Shown here one piece after another: positions 23,200-34,900 of a stretch of DNA of 64,000 bases. Source of the DNA: Symbiodinium natans (lineage: Eukaryota; Sar; Dinophyceae; Suessiales; Symbiodiniaceae); contig CAJNDS010002712.1 of the NCBI GenBank assembly GCA_905221605.1, positions 1-64,000 of the forward strand, written 5' to 3'. The position numbers were made by a program, and so were the translations under genes. The notes below the pieces were generated by a model. It was not told the origin of the DNA. It was given only the letters and a program-made list of their open reading frames with translations, and did not search any database. Every line of letters begins with the position of its first letter. Within the stretch, counting starts at the first letter, position 1.

Positions 23200-24560
23200 G
23201 TAATGCAAGTGAAATATCAGCCACTGAATTTTCTAGCCTTCAAAGGAAGAGGGCATAGGAAAGGATGCTCGAAGGAGGAGGGAGGGAGGCTAAGGCTGGG
23301 GCATGCATCGCTCGTTCTCGAACTCGAGGCCCGCTACAATCAAGCGGAGCAACCTCGTGCGAATGCCGACGCAATGACATAAGTGACATAAGCCTGTGTT
23401 CATCTTCGCTCTCGAAATTCGGAGGACCATCTTGAGAGCAGGGCTGATCGGCCAGTGGGGCCTCACACATCTGAAAATGCTTCGTTCACCATCCGCATCC
23501 GAACATCAGCGGACGATCTCTGCAATGATTGAATACTTTGAGGCCAGGCTGTGGCTTCTTATCCCTGTGTGCTGAACACTGCACTCCAAGAGCTACACCA
23601 AAGCCTCCATGCAAATTTACCAAGGTTCTCAAAAGGGGGCTTCGGGCTCACGATTGCTTTCTGCGCCTCGCCCACACGACAGTGACTGAGAGGAGGCTCC
23701 TCTGGAGTGGCATTACTACGTCAAACCCTGTTCCGCCTGCATGTCCCTCTAGAGCCTCTCCCTAACCGGCATCTGAGAGGTAGACCTTGCTTCACTCCTC
23801 CCTTCTGTTTCACAGCTAAACCTTTGCTGAACCGTCCTTGCAGTGCTCGTGCAATCGGCACATGGCGGAGACTGTCACGTTTCGCCTCAGCCCCGGGATG
23901 TGGCTGCAGATATGTCGCGATTGTCAGCTAAGACATTTGGGCGTTCAGAGCCCCTGCACAAGCGCAGCGTCAGCAACCGAATGATGAGGGCAAGACGCCC
24001 TTTTGGCGCGAATGTCTGGCGCCTTTGAGTCGAGAGTACAAACGTGTCTCGCTCCTGCTGCTTTGCAAGTAGGCATTATACGAGCATGTTCCCGAAGCAA
24101 AATCTGAGCATGCGGCACATGCCAGCCATGCGGACCTGAGACGATGATGGCCACAGCCCGAGACCAGAGGTGAAACGACGTAAGCTGACGAGACCATGGG
24201 ACTAAACTTTGCTCGCCATTGTGGCCACGCTGCTTTGCATCATGCTTGCATTTGCCTGCACTTGCTTGCAGCCTCACCCGAGGCTCCAGCAGCAACTGCT
24301 CCAAGCCAGTGCGTGCAGGCGAGCCTTGGACCTCACCAGGCCGGATCCAAGAACTCCATCTGCTAAGGTGGCATCAGGTCCTCATTGGCATGAAGACAGG
24401 TCCTGGCTCAGGACGAAGCCTCAATGCTCGCGAGAGCTGAGACAGCGCCGTTGAAGTCCTGAGAGGGCACCGGACGAAAGCGAGCACTCAAGAGGAAGCA
24501 AGGGTGGAACGCGGGGCTGGGCTGTTGACGCACTCAACCGCTTGGTCATAAAGGCTTGTC
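23200..24560 (-). other. unassigned region, possible exons
   Basis: Minus frames at 23,470-23,240 and 24,304-23,945 stay open (76 and 119 codons); the second contains SRQLTSFHLWSRAVAIIVSG. They may be exons of the gene ending at 23,004. No domain is recognised and the frame choice is uncertain. Confidence 0.25.
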
Positions 24561-24657
24561 AAGAACCCCCCAACCGTATTGGGGACCGGGAACAGCACTC
24601 TCAAAAAGCCATCCGATACTGTATATGGCACCACTGGCAGCACCCCCAAAATATGGT

Positions 24658-25270
24658 TGCGCGCCTCCCCCCCTCCCCCCCACCCGCTCGATATCCCCGC
24701 CCCTAGGATGGTACCCCCTCCCCCTGCTGTGGTGTGGTTGTGGGTTGGTGTTGGTGGGTTGAAGGGCTTAGGCTTTGGAATTTAGGGTTTAGTGTCCATG
24801 GGTTAGACCGTAGAGCATGGTGGGGGGGGCCTGCAAAATGCGGAAGTCGCAGGAGGTTGCTTAGAGGGGGGGGGGGGGGGAGGGATACCATGGGGGGGGG
24901 GGGGGGGCGAGAACGCAAACCGCACAACCATATATCAGTCCTGAAGTTTGTGAATCAAAACGACGCTCGAGCTCCGATGGAGCTCGCTTTCGTGAAAACC
25001 TAGAGCTTAAGCTAGTCAACTATTCTGCGGGCTATCCCTGGTCCAGAAAGTGTCAAAGCTTGGAGGGCTGTTCTTCCCTCTCTTTCTCAAGGCACCTCCG
25101 CATGCATGATTCGGCCTCGTGGAGGAGGCGGGCGCACACAACCACGAGCTCCTTCGGACAGCTTCAAGGCGTGTTCGTCGTGCGCTTTAGGACTGCTTTA
25201 GGGTTCAGGCGGACTCAGGATTTGAGAATACTTCGTGGTGGGGGGGGGGGATCTTTTTTTGGTGGGGGGT
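24658..25270. repeat. low-complexity G/C runs and TTTAGGG-like scraps
   Basis: Poly-C at 24,666-24,682, poly-G at about 24,823-24,830, 24,866-24,880, 24,892-24,907 and 25,241-25,250, with TTTAGGGTTTAG at 24,781-24,792. Long open frames here are Gly or Pro artefacts. Confidence 0.8.
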
Positions 25271-25679
25271 TGTTGGAGGGCCTAGCGGTGACTGTGATTA
25301 GTCATAGATCAGATATGGACATGACGCTACATCCACTATACACACTGGAAGGCGGGAGCTTGGGGGACCACACCCTATAGAGCCAGAACCTCAAACCCTG
25401 AACATTCGGAAATATTCAGCCTGACGGAGATAGGGCCGCTCAGCCCGGGCGAGCCGGGTCACCAGGGCTCGCAGGAGCCCCACCTGCCATCCCTACAGGT
25501 TCTGGGAGAGTTTCGGTATGCTTCGGTGGTTCAAGGGCCCAGGGTTTGGGGGTTTCGGCCTTTGGGTTTGAGGGGTTGAAGTTGGGGCTGGAAGTTTAGA
25601 ACTGAATGAACCTGCCCGAAGGGCGCACTCACAGCCCAATGGCTTTGTGGCGGCCTGAAGTGCAGCTGGCAGCACACGG

Positions 25680-25840
25680 CCTGGGTTCGATGTCTCGCAT
25701 ACGGGGAACTTGCTTGGGGGTCTGGAGATTGCGTCAAATTCAGCCAAGACTGGACTGGGGCGGGTGCCGAACTGCGCGAAGAGCAGCATCGCAAGTGGCC
25801 TCGTGAGTTCAGTTAAGGAAACACAGCCCGTACTGTAGTC
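25680..25840 (-). CDS. hypothetical exon
   Basis: The minus strand reads LTELTRPLAMLLFAQFGTR followed by PVLAEFDAISRPPSKFP. Composition is coding-like. The continuation toward lower coordinates becomes proline-rich, low-complexity translation of TTTGGGG-type sequence and is probably intron. Function unknown. Confidence 0.4.
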
Positions 25841-26115
25841 ATGATCTGAACAGAAGATGTGCGAAACTAGGGACATCCCACCCCTGGCCATAAAATCCCG
25901 CTGTTCCTTGTTGCACACCAGGAGTTGGCGTCTTTACGTGTAGAAGCCTGCAGCGGTCTTTTTCGGCTTCAGGTGGTTGAGCAGTCTTTCCGCTGGTCGC
26001 CGCGGTTCTGCCGCCACTCCTGGCACCACTGCGCCCATATGCACGAATTGACAAACGGCATCGTCATATTCTGCCAGGGTAGACCCCAAACAGTGAGAGA
26101 CCACGTGAGCCCAAA

Positions 26116-26320
26116 GTCCGAAACCGATGACAGATTTGCGTTTCGCCATCCAAAAGCGACGACAGCTTCGAATATGGTGAACGCAGACGTCCAAGCATGA
26201 CGACAGTTTCCCTGTTTGCGAACTCAGACATGCAAGCGCGACGACGGTTTCGCATTTGGCGAACACACATGTCCAAAAGTGACGAAAGTGTCGCTTTCCA
26301 AAAGGCGAAACAGTTTCGAT
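26116..26320. repeat. degenerate 41-bp tandem repeat, about five copies
   Basis: Units of 41 bp start at about 26,116, 26,157, 26,198, 26,239 and 26,280. The shared core is CGACGACAGTTTCG, then GCGAAC, then CATGTCCAAAAG, with several substitutions per unit. The frame stays open through the array on the minus strand. 41 is not a multiple of three, so successive units are read in different frames. Confidence 0.8.
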
Positions 26321-26519
26321 GATGGCGAGTGCGGCCACATCAACGCCCATCGCTATCGTCGAAAATGTGCGCAGGCTACAAGGCACAAACGCGTGGTCCG
26401 GGCCGCGCCTGCCGGCGTTGCGCGCTGCGTGGCTTCATTGACCCACCTCTGCTTACCCTACACGTTGGAACGCCTTAGTGTTGACACTCTTTCTTGGAAT
26501 GAAATGTTGCAACTGCAAC

Positions 26520-26595
26520 AACATATATATATATATTTATATTTATTTATTTATTCATATTGAGATTATCTACATATTACATATTACACATATCG
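26520..26595. repeat. AT-rich microsatellite
   Basis: (TA)n passing into TTTA units, about 75 bp, presumed intronic or intergenic. Confidence 0.85.
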
Positions 26596-26639
26596 TTCCA
26601 TTACTTAGCTACATTGTACATCATTCCGTGCATTCTTTC

Positions 26640-27085
26640 TCGATTTGGAAGCCTGCAGCGTCAGCAGCAGCCCGAAGTGATCGCTCGGCCACAGACCGTC
26701 CTTCCCAATTGAAAGCCATCCTATTGAAAGGAAACACTATCAGCCCGAGCCCTGTACTAGCTGCTAGTGCCGGATGGCGTGTGAAAGCGGAGCTGTGGCC
26801 TGAAAGAACCTTACTCACATCGCGGCTCCGAATCAATGGAACAGTCCTAGGGTGCTTGGTGGACTGTCTTGGGAGAAAGTGACCGAGAAAGTTCATGCCT
26901 GTCGGCTGACCCTCTAGCTGTCATGAAGTGCTTCCTTGATGGGCTCGTCGATGAGCTCTATTTCCGTCGCCGCGTAGTTGGCCGCCTGCATTGCATGAGG
27001 CCAGTGCTTGTGTACGGATAGTACAGCGGCTGGAATGATACACATGCTTGCGTGTTCGGGTACAGTACCAGACTCTGGTTTTTTC
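26640..27085 (-). CDS. hypothetical protein, two exons
   Basis: Two adjacent minus-strand stretches look strongly coding. About 27,085-26,920 reads PESGTVPEHASMCIIPAAVL, then HAMQAANYAATEIELIDEPI. About 26,830-26,640 reads LGLIVFPFNRMAFNWEGRSV, then ERSLRAAADAAGFQIEKE. Both have clear amphipathic helices. A stop follows the first in frame, so an intron must separate them. The family is not recognised. Confidence 0.5.
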
Positions 27086-27099
27086 GCCTTCAGCTTCAT

Positions 27100-27490
27100 G
27101 ATTCAGGAGGCAGGCAGCGAGACAGTGAGAGAGAGCGACAGAGACCATCATAGACAGAGAGACAGAGAGAACCCACTTGATAGGCCCCAACTCAACTGCG
27201 CAAGTGTGACACTTATCTGGGGTGGTGGGTTGGGGGAGTGCCTCTCCTCCGCCTCCTCCGCCTCCTAAATCTTTTCATTTTAAGCCTCTCGCTACCCCTG
27301 GCTCTCTCCGGAGCCAAACGCCGGCTTGTTCGGACCTGAACTAGAGCTCCCGAACCCTATTCCTCTCCGGGCCTTCATCCAGAAACGATCGAAGCGAAGA
27401 CGAGCTTTGTTAGCTCGCGCCCAGCCATCCACGGCTGCCATCATGCCTCAGCAGGTTTGAAGGGCATGATGCCCGAATCATCCCGAATCA
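27100..27490. other. no gene recognised
   Basis: A GA-rich tract (27,116-27,170) and CCTCCG triplets (27,246-27,266) lie here; otherwise unremarkable. Confidence 0.35.
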
Positions 27491-27816
27491 TATCAAGAGG
27501 CTGGTAAACGTGCCAAAAGGTTCAGCTGCCTTGACTCCGTCTTATGCAATGCGGCATGTGCACGAATAGGGGGGCGGGGAGGGGTCCAAGGCCCGGTCCA
27601 TTCCTCTCCACGTCGAAAGTGTAGCCTGCAGAACAACTTCAAAAGAAGGAGCCGCCCCCATGTGCTGCATGTGGCGTCCGAACATTCCCTATAGTCAGAC
27701 TCGGGTGAACCACTGCACGGCGAACGCAACTCTGCCTGGATCATCTGGTTTGAGGGCAAGCCAGGCATCCTCAGGGTCTCTCTTGAGGACTCACATCTCG
27801 CATGGGCGGTGGCGGC

Positions 27817-28077
27817 TCATCCGCGGCTCATCGCGGCTCTGTCCTCCCAGTCTCGAGGCAGCTTGACATGCCCATCCACTGCTTCATTGATGTTGGTGTC
27901 ACCACCTTGGACAACAAGGGGTCTGCACACAAGGGTGCGCTCTGATTTCTCATCCAGGGTACGTCTGCCAGATACTTCCTGAAACCACTCCAAGATAGCC
28001 CAAACTTCTTCACTCTCCTCGGAACTTCTCCAAACTTCCCGAAGCGACTCCTCTTTGAGCAGCCCCCCCTCCCCCAC
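27817..28077 (-). CDS. hypothetical exon
   Basis: An 86-codon open frame reads LKEESLREVWRSSEESEEVW, then LEWFQEVSGRRTLDEKSERT and VVQGGDTNINEAVDGHVKLP. Charged helices and no low complexity make it a likely real exon of an unknown protein. Minus frames at 27,768-27,493 and 28,469-28,272 may be neighbours in the same gene. Confidence 0.5.
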   Translation of the reverse strand: MGEGGLLKEESLREVWRSSEESEEVWAILEWFQEVSGRRTLDEKSERTLVCRPLVVQGGDTNINEAVDGHVKLPRDWEDRAAMSRG

Positions 28078-28589
28078 ACACCCCGGCCAAGAGTGAGCTC
28101 GCCCTGGAGAAGGCAGCCACTAGTCACGAAATTCGTATAGCCGAGACACAGAACACGGCATCTGCATGATCGGCCAAAATCGACAAGCTCTCGTCGATTT
28201 GAGCTCGGCGAGCCTGTGTTGAGGTCTGCCAGCGTGCATCTATACCCTACTGCCTGACGTAGTTAGCTTGCTCAGCTTGCCCCTACTACTAGTACATTCT
28301 GCAAGATGCTCTCATTGATCTCAAGCTGCACCCGTCTGTCCATCCTTGTGCTCGTCCAAGGACTCCAGGTGTGATGTTGCAAACGCAAGCGGCGGGAGCC
28401 CTGTTGGCTCCACCTTGGCTTCAGGGGCCGTGAGTTTAACTCATGAAGCCGTGGTAACATGTTGTACACTCTGTCAGCCCAAGCTAGACAGTCCCAGCGG
28501 CGGTCATGACGAGGAGGTCCCTCTGCATTTTGCTTGCCTCAGGAGAAACCAGCCGGTGCAGCTGCTCGTCCTGTCCCTACTAGCAGTGT

Positions 28590-28612
28590 ACACACACACA
28601 CACACACACACG
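28590..28612. repeat. (CA)n microsatellite
   Basis: About eleven CA units, with one CG interruption at the end. Confidence 0.9.
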
Positions 28613-28654
28613 CACATCAACCGTCATTAGCCTCAAGCACGTCCTCCCTCAAAG

Positions 28655-28870
28655 TCTCTGCATCCTGCCTTGAAAGGATACCTCACTGGCTCCATTTTCG
28701 CCGGCAGCCGGCTTCCCAGCATAGTAAAGTATCGCTGCCTTGACAATTTTTTGAAAAGACTTCTTTCCCAAGGGCAAGGAACCTAGAAAGGCACTTGCAA
28801 CTGTGTGTCCCTGCAGTTTCCGAACTACTCTGCAGGCCAACTCGAACAACCCAACTTCCAGGTTGCTGAC
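28655..28870 (-). CDS. hypothetical exon, possibly 3' part of the TDP2-like gene
   Basis: The minus strand reads VGLFELACRVVRKLQGHTVA, then FLGSLPLGKKSFQKIVKAAI. It is coding-like and lies just downstream of the endonuclease/exonuclease/phosphatase exons, but I cannot align it to the catalytic core (His-Leu-Glu-Ser, Gly-Asp-x-Asn or Ser-Asp-His motifs). It may be a variable part of that protein or a separate gene. Confidence 0.4.
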
Positions 28871-29024
28871 GGAGCTTGTGGGCTCCAGAAGTAGCGTCGA
28901 ATAGCTTCACTCTTCAGGCCTCCAGGCGACGGTGTCACAGCTGCACTTCAGAAAGCCGCAGCCCTTGAATTTCCCAGTCATTCAAGGATTCAAGGCATAC
29001 TATCAAAAGATCGGCCTATCATTC

Positions 29025-29555
29025 TTTGGTCTCAGTGCAAGCCATCCAAGGCAGGGGCACTCTTTCCAATGCTCTGCTGTCATCTCCTGCCGGGAACGTG
29101 ACTTAGCGTGTTTTGCTAACAGCTACAGTTAAAGCTTGAACCGCCCAGTTGAGCCCACAATGGCTTTCACCAGCAGCCTGCGGCCTGCTGGCAACGGCAA
29201 CGCTGAAAGAAAAACCGAAACCCATAACAAGTCACAATTAGGCCCTATAGGCTCGGATCGGGCTGTTCTGGATTCTGTATTTGCTGCAAGTCGCAGTGCC
29301 GGCACGGTGATCGTAGCTGTTCGCATGCAAAGTATTCGCACGTCTGGCTCCTGCAACGCGACAAGATCCGGATTCTTCTGGGCGATGATGTTTCCGATCG
29401 CCTGCCGAAGTCTTTTGAGTCTCTCTTCTCGGCTCCTTCAATCGCGCAGGAAGCCCCAGCCCCGCATGCTCCCGCTCCCGCAGCCTCCATTCGATGCTGC
29501 ATCTCATGCGCTGAGAACCAGATGTTGAAGGTCAGCAGTCGCACTGCCATCTTCT
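29025..29555 (-). CDS. TDP2-like endonuclease/exonuclease/phosphatase-superfamily protein, partial
   Basis: The superfamily uses Mg2+ to cut phosphodiesters; TDP2 releases tyrosyl residues from 5' DNA ends. The first exon gives MAVRLLTFNIWFSAHEMQHR (from 29,550), matching the TDP2 opening with its metal-linked Asn. The second gives RLRQAIGNIIAQKNPDLVAL followed by Q (about 29,415-29,351). The third starts at 29,086 with EMTAEHWKECP, completing the family motif LQE-x-T; its Glu is the metal ligand. The intron between them (29,350-29,087) starts GA and ends AG, with GCAGGAG at both ends. The catalytic core after this point is not identified, so the gene is incomplete as annotated. TDP2 rather than another superfamily member is likely from the NIWF...ERM-like opening, but not proven. 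Confidence 0.7.
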
Positions 29556-29664
29556 GATGCAGTTTAGATGCTGGACAGGGACAAGATGTGACAACATACA
29601 TGACCGACGCCTCTTGGAAAGGACTAAACTGTCTGCCAATCTCTACCTCTGCTGCAAGTACTGC

Positions 29665-29820
29665 TCAAGAGCCGAGCATGTCTAGAGAATATGAACCTTG
29701 GTTGCCTGAGATGGGCTGCGCATCGAAACTCGAGAACCATCTGCACATCTCCACATGCAAGCTCCACCCATGCTCAGGTGCCAGCCCAACGTACAAACAA
29801 GCATCGTCCTGACATACTGT
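29665..29820 (-). CDS. hypothetical exon upstream of the TDP2-like gene
   Basis: The minus strand reads VCQDDACLYVGLAPEHGWSL, then EMCRWFSSFDAQPISGNQGS. It looks coding. It could be a 5' exon of the TDP2-like protein or the last exon of another gene. No domain is recognised. Confidence 0.35.
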   Translation of the reverse strand, partial: TVCQDDACLYVGLAPEHGWSLHVEMCRWFSSFDAQPISGNQGSYSLDMLGS

Positions 29821-29949
29821 ACGTGCCACGGCTGATTTCTGGGTCCTGTTGGTAACGCCCTGCAAACATGGTTGAAACCAGCGACTTTGTGCTTTCGTCT
29901 GGGTGCTGGATGCCCCTAAACCCGCCCTCGCTCGCAGAACAACAGCAAC

Positions 29950-29983
29950 ACTGCAGCAGCAGCAGCAGCAGCAACAGCAGCAA
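29950..29983. repeat. (CAG)n trinucleotide repeat
   Basis: About eight CAG units with CAA interruptions. In the minus strand a frame through it encodes poly-Cys or poly-Leu; probably non-coding. Confidence 0.85.
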
Positions 29984-29989
29984 TGGCAT

Positions 29990-30990
29990 TTACGGGAGGG
30001 CATCGGCACGCATCAGGAGCATCAGTTGCTCCAGCCCCGGGGCGAATCATGAGCATCAGCAGCCCGAGCACGCATCATGAGCAATAGCGGCCCGGGCTTG
30101 GGGCCCGCCGGTGCATTGTTATGGCATTTTTCACCTGCAAGTGAGGCTCCAGGGTGCGTCTTTTGCGCACGAACCCCGTGGCCCCCTTGTTTTGAGACTC
30201 CGGTTCTTGGGGAATACCGACGGGAAAGGAGCGTGCATCATGAGCCTCTAAAGATGCAGAAAACGCCGTAAATACCATTGTTTTCGCGTGCTTATGGAGG
30301 CTCCTGTGTTCAACAGCCCCAGGCCACCGAGGCTCGGGGGGCCTGTAGATAATTACTTATACTGACGCTACAGCACAGGAAAAATGGCACAGACATGGCG
30401 CCGTAGCCTCGAGATCTGGGCCCAGCAAGCGCTCCACGAGGCGGAGCAAAGGCTCCAGGAGCCCACCCTCACGATGCGGAGGTTTTTTCTAGGGGGGGGG
30501 GGGGGGTTTAGGGTTGTAATTAGGGTTTGAGGTTTACTACAGTCGGGCCCATGCGATTGGTTTTTTTCACGAATTTATGAGGGCCACGAGCGCATTACTT
30601 TCGGTTTGGGGTCTACGCAAGGACTTGTGCAAACCAGTCCTCCGCAACTTGTGACGGGGATCGCTCAACCTGGCAGGCATGTCCCCTATAGTCGTGCAGT
30701 GGCGCGCAACGGTGTGAATCACACGGCACAGTCCGCGGCTTCATGTGGAATTACCCAGTAATCCTGATATCTTGAAGGCAACCGATGCAATGAAGCAGGC
30801 GGTGCCAATGAAACCAGCCTGAGAGAGTCACTGTCTCAGATCAGCGACTTAGAATTCGAAACCCAACTGGGACTCGGACACCACGATTCGGCGATTCATT
30901 CGCTACAGCTTCTCACAGCAACAGATTTCTTAAACCGAGGTCGATACTTGGGAATAAGGATTCCCAGATTCTCACGGGTATGAAAGCTTC
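29990..30990. repeat. spacer with GCATCA repeats, poly-G and TTTAGGG-like scraps
   Basis: Imperfect GAGCATCA units at 30,008-30,085, poly-G at about 30,491-30,506 followed by TTTAGGGTTGTAATTAGGGTT. No coding segment recognised from 30,280 to 30,990. Confidence 0.5.
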
Positions 30991-30996
30991 TGTGGA

Positions 30997-31227
30997 TTAG
31001 CAGCTTTCAGTCGGGCACACAAGCGTCTCCATTCTGTAGTAGCGCTCAGGCGAGCACGTCTCGCATGCATTTTGCAGCATCATGCTTTCGTCGGACTCCA
31101 TGGCCTGTAGCCAGACATGAGACATTATGACAACCCCTGCTCTTCGAGGACCGCCCGGCGGGGACAATGGCAGGCCCAGAGGCGCCGTTGCGCGCTTCGC
31201 ACTGACAGCCTGCATCTCTTTCTCCAC
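30997..31227 (-). CDS. hypothetical exon, possible C-terminus
   Basis: A 76-codon frame ends in a stop at 30,997. It reads RAGVVIMSHVWLQAMESDES, then ERYYRMETLVCPTES. It could be the last coding exon of the cation channel (next exon at 31.9 kb) or of an unknown gene. Confidence 0.3.
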   Translation of the reverse strand: MEKEMQAVSAKRATAPLGLPLSPPGGPRRAGVVIMSHVWLQAMESDESMMLQNACETCSPERYYRMETLVCPTESC

Positions 31228-31249
31228 GATCCGCGCTGTTAGCAGCGTG

Positions 31250-31925
31250 ACTTGAAGTTAAAAGTGCCTAGCGACATGTTACATGTCAGGACGAAGAGAG
31301 AACCTCGAGACACCCCGTGGCATCTGCAAGCTGATTGCTCGTTCCAACTTCTTGGGGCTGCAGCGACGAGCTTTGCGTCCATCCGCGACATCCCCAATAA
31401 ACGACCACTCTTGGTGCTGTTACGGTCTGTTGTTTATGACCCTGTTTGCGGACCAGGATCGCAATGGCATCCAATGACATCGTGTCGAGCACTCAGCAGC
31501 CTGATGGGTTTGCACAGCTGTTTGACAGCTGCGTGGCCATCTGGATGCTAGTCTGCACGTCGCCACAGGCCATCACACCTATTTGGCTGACAAGAGAGAA
31601 TGCGTTGTGGGCTACGTCAATCAACAAACAAACCATAACACGTCTTCATGACAGGTCATTGAGTCATACTATGTCTGACTCGCAGAAGCTGCTTGCAACC
31701 TGGCTTTGCTCCCACACGTGAGCGTGCAGCTACAATTCTGGAGAGCCGCTCAAGCCTCGAATGTGACAGCGACGTCCAAGGAATTCCTGCCGGCAATGCA
31801 ACGACTTCGTGCTCTTCTTGCGCCCCACTGCACATAAATCCACGAGTACCAACTAGTAACTAGACGCATTGATTGCTTCCGACAAGGCCCTCTACGACAA
31901 GACGTTCCCAAAGAGCAGTTCAAAA
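31250..31925. other. no gene recognised
   Basis: Plus-strand frames (31,252-31,551 and 31,446-31,721) and minus frames overlap here without a clear coding signal. A plus segment FADQDRNGI resembles an EF-hand loop but is too short to support. Confidence 0.3.
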
Positions 31926-31929
31926 GACA

Positions 31930-34900
31930 CCTACAAGAAGTACAGAAAGTCCTGTCCAGGGCTGATGCCAGCAGAGCTTAGGAAAGGTGTCCCATGGTGT
32001 CCCCCACGCAGCGAAAACATCCCAAGGCCTGACAAGCAAGTTGATCTGGTGCCGGAGTAGGTCAACAGAATGCCGGATGTCCTTCGCCGCGAGAAATGTC
32101 TGGGCTTCTTCCGATTCTGGCACCCCGCAAGGATTCTTTCCTCCCCTTTCAGAGCCCGGCGGTCCTTGATGGTCAGCTGGGTGCGGAAATGCTCCATTTT
32201 GAGCACAGCTAAGTCCAAACTTTTGGCAGGACCTGAAGTGCTGCAGCCGTCTGCTGCCGACAAGCACGTAGACGTAGACTTTGCAGAGGTTTCTCGGATT
32301 TCACTTTTCTGCCTGCTGTCCTACAGCCCTTCTACGTGGAACAAGCACAAGGTACACGAGAACAGGCCATCCCTGGAATGCGCTGCAGTTTTCAATGTGT
32401 CTGGCGACTGACTGGGGTCCGTGCCCTGTAGACGAGCTGTGCCTGGCCGTGGTCTGAGTTGTTTGGGGCTAGGCTTTGCCTTCACTGTTAACGAAAAAAC
32501 GCCCTCCAGCTTTGTCAGTTTTCGGGCTTTTCATAGGGAACCTGTCTGATCCGGCTCCAAAGCTCAAGGTACTTGAAGGTCCTCTGGGGTCTAAGGGTTT
32601 AGGGCGTGCCCGGCCTTGGATCAGCTCTTCCAGGTCGAGTTCCCTATCTCCAGACGTGTCCTGAAATGGAAGCAAATGCTCATGCATCCCGGTTGGGCAA
32701 CGATTCATCTCAGTGATTGTGGATCATCTTTTTTCGTGAACTGGCTCGCCATGGCTCGCCGTACTCGGACCAGCCCCGCGTCCGATTCAGATACATGACC
32801 GCGATTCAGTGCACATGCAGTGGGCCTTCTTGGATCAGCAGCCGTACGATTCGGATCACGGCTTTTGGGGATTGCGTTCAAGCCATGCGCTCTTCAGGAC
32901 AGCGGCGTATAAGGCGGTGCACAAGCCCTACATGCCGATACCTGGAAGCCCTATAAACCCCACAAGCCACGGCCGCACCCCCTTAGGTTCCAATACATTA
33001 AGGGATTTGCCCCACCCAAATTTCAGACCCGAAACCTGAGCCCTAAGCACCGAGTTCTCTTACAAATCCACTTTTCTTCCAGAACTGGCAACTGGCAAAA
33101 CCTAAACCCTAAACCCAAAACGGAGCCAGCAACCTGCTGCTCCTGCAGAAAACCCCTTGCGCAGTACAGCACCACGGTTGAACGTAAACCGTGCAACTAC
33201 AACGAGACAAGATCGGAAGCCTTTACCACCAATCCTACGAACTCCGTAAACCCCAACTCCAACTGAAGTGTTCGATCTGGGAGCTAGGATATCCCAGAGC
33301 AGGTCGGGATCGGAGATGGCCAAACCTTGCGCTGCGAACCAATGCTTCACCTGGGGGGCCCGGCTCGTCACGGTTGCAAATTGCGGTTTGGCATTTATGG
33401 GCTAACAGTTTTAGAGCTTCAGGGCTTGGGAGCAAGAATGAAATGGCTGCCAGGAGAAGTGTGAACGGTGAGAACACGAGGGCGCCTTGTCTTCAGCGAG
33501 CACCTCCCTCCACTCCTCGGGAGACAGGACCTTGTCCTTAGATTTGCCACACATGGGAGTCTAACATGCGCTCATGACATTCATGACGGGCCAGATGCAC
33601 GGCTCACGTGCCCATCCGAGGAACATCGTCATCGTTTGCGTGTTGGAAGAACATCTGCATCTTCTTCCTTTTGGGATCTTGCAGCTGTGCACAGAACCCG
33701 TGCCGGTTTGCCACTGGAAAACCGGGGCTGTCCTGTGAGCCATTTTCTTCGTCTCCACGGTCCTGCCACATCTGACTGCAATGTTCGCTAATTTCACAGT
33801 TTTTGCCAAAGGTTCTTTCCAACTTCGGCGGGAGCTCACAGATGTCCTCATCTCTCATTTCTTAGTGATTTAAAGGGCCCTTCTTAGCCCTCCTTATGCC
33901 TCAACAGGGGCCGTGCTGGGAAAATAGAAGCAATCTCCTTATCTCGACAAACCCAGCAAAGCTGACCTTGATTGTTGCTGCCCGTCCTGAGCATGATCTG
34001 GTCATCTTGCTGAGCGACCTTGAACGTCCTTAGCTGGTGCAGAACCCAGATGTATCCCAGGCACTTTGCATTGCCAGTTGTGCTCTCGTCGCTTGCGTGT
34101 GTTTTTCATCTTGTAATTTCGGTTCAACCGACGCTGCCGTGTTCTTGCGCCTTCTACACAGGTAGGCCAGCCACACGTGTCAAACCTAGACACTCTTGCA
34201 TGAAGACGCCGTTGATAACAGCCACGCAGGCAAAACCTCAGCTTGGAGTCGACTTGTGTAACGCTGGCTGCACGCGTGATCACGAACTTGTGTTCAAACA
34301 AACATGAAACATACATACACACACATAAATAAAAAATATATATACACAGATGTCTGTCTATATATGTATGTATGCATATGGTACCGCCCCCCATGTACCT
34401 ACCTTGCTCCGTGTTTTCTGCTGGTTTTGCTGTGTTCCCACCCGCGTCTAGTTTATTTATGCACGTCCAATATTCCCACTTGAGCTTCACAGAAAGGCTC
34501 AGCCCAACAGCCAAGAAGCCAAAAACAATCTTGTGCAACAGGCTGAAGACGACAAACCAGGAGCTCACCTTCTCCTGGGGCCGGGATCAGATCGGATCAC
34601 TGAATGTGCTCTGGAGCGTGTCCTGGCCTGGAGGAGCCGCGCGATGGGGGGCCAATTGCCCAGCGTTATTTCAAACATGGAGAGCATGCTCCTTGGTAGA
34701 TGGTTTAGTTGGCAAGAAGGTCCTCCGCTAAGCTTTGCACAGCACAATGAATCTCATACGAAGACCCCGAAAGTCAGAGGCTCCCTGGAGCAACCTCCAA
34801 GATTGTCTACTCCCTCGCCCGAAGCTTCTGACCATGCAAAATTATGCTTTTGTGGGTGAGGCGACCCTGCACCTCACTGAAACCCTATTTGGAGTAAAGG

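Noticed and set aside
24579-25003. Gly/Pro-rich frames on both strands
   Set aside because: Produced by poly-G and poly-C runs.
26116-26320. Regularly spaced 41-bp units considered as a CRISPR array
   Set aside because: Units are directly abutting and diverged throughout, with no constant repeat and unique spacer pattern, and the genome is eukaryotic.
31283-31477. Plus-strand EF-hand-like FADQDRNGI
   Set aside because: Only a partial loop, no flanking helices and wrong strand for the channel next to it.
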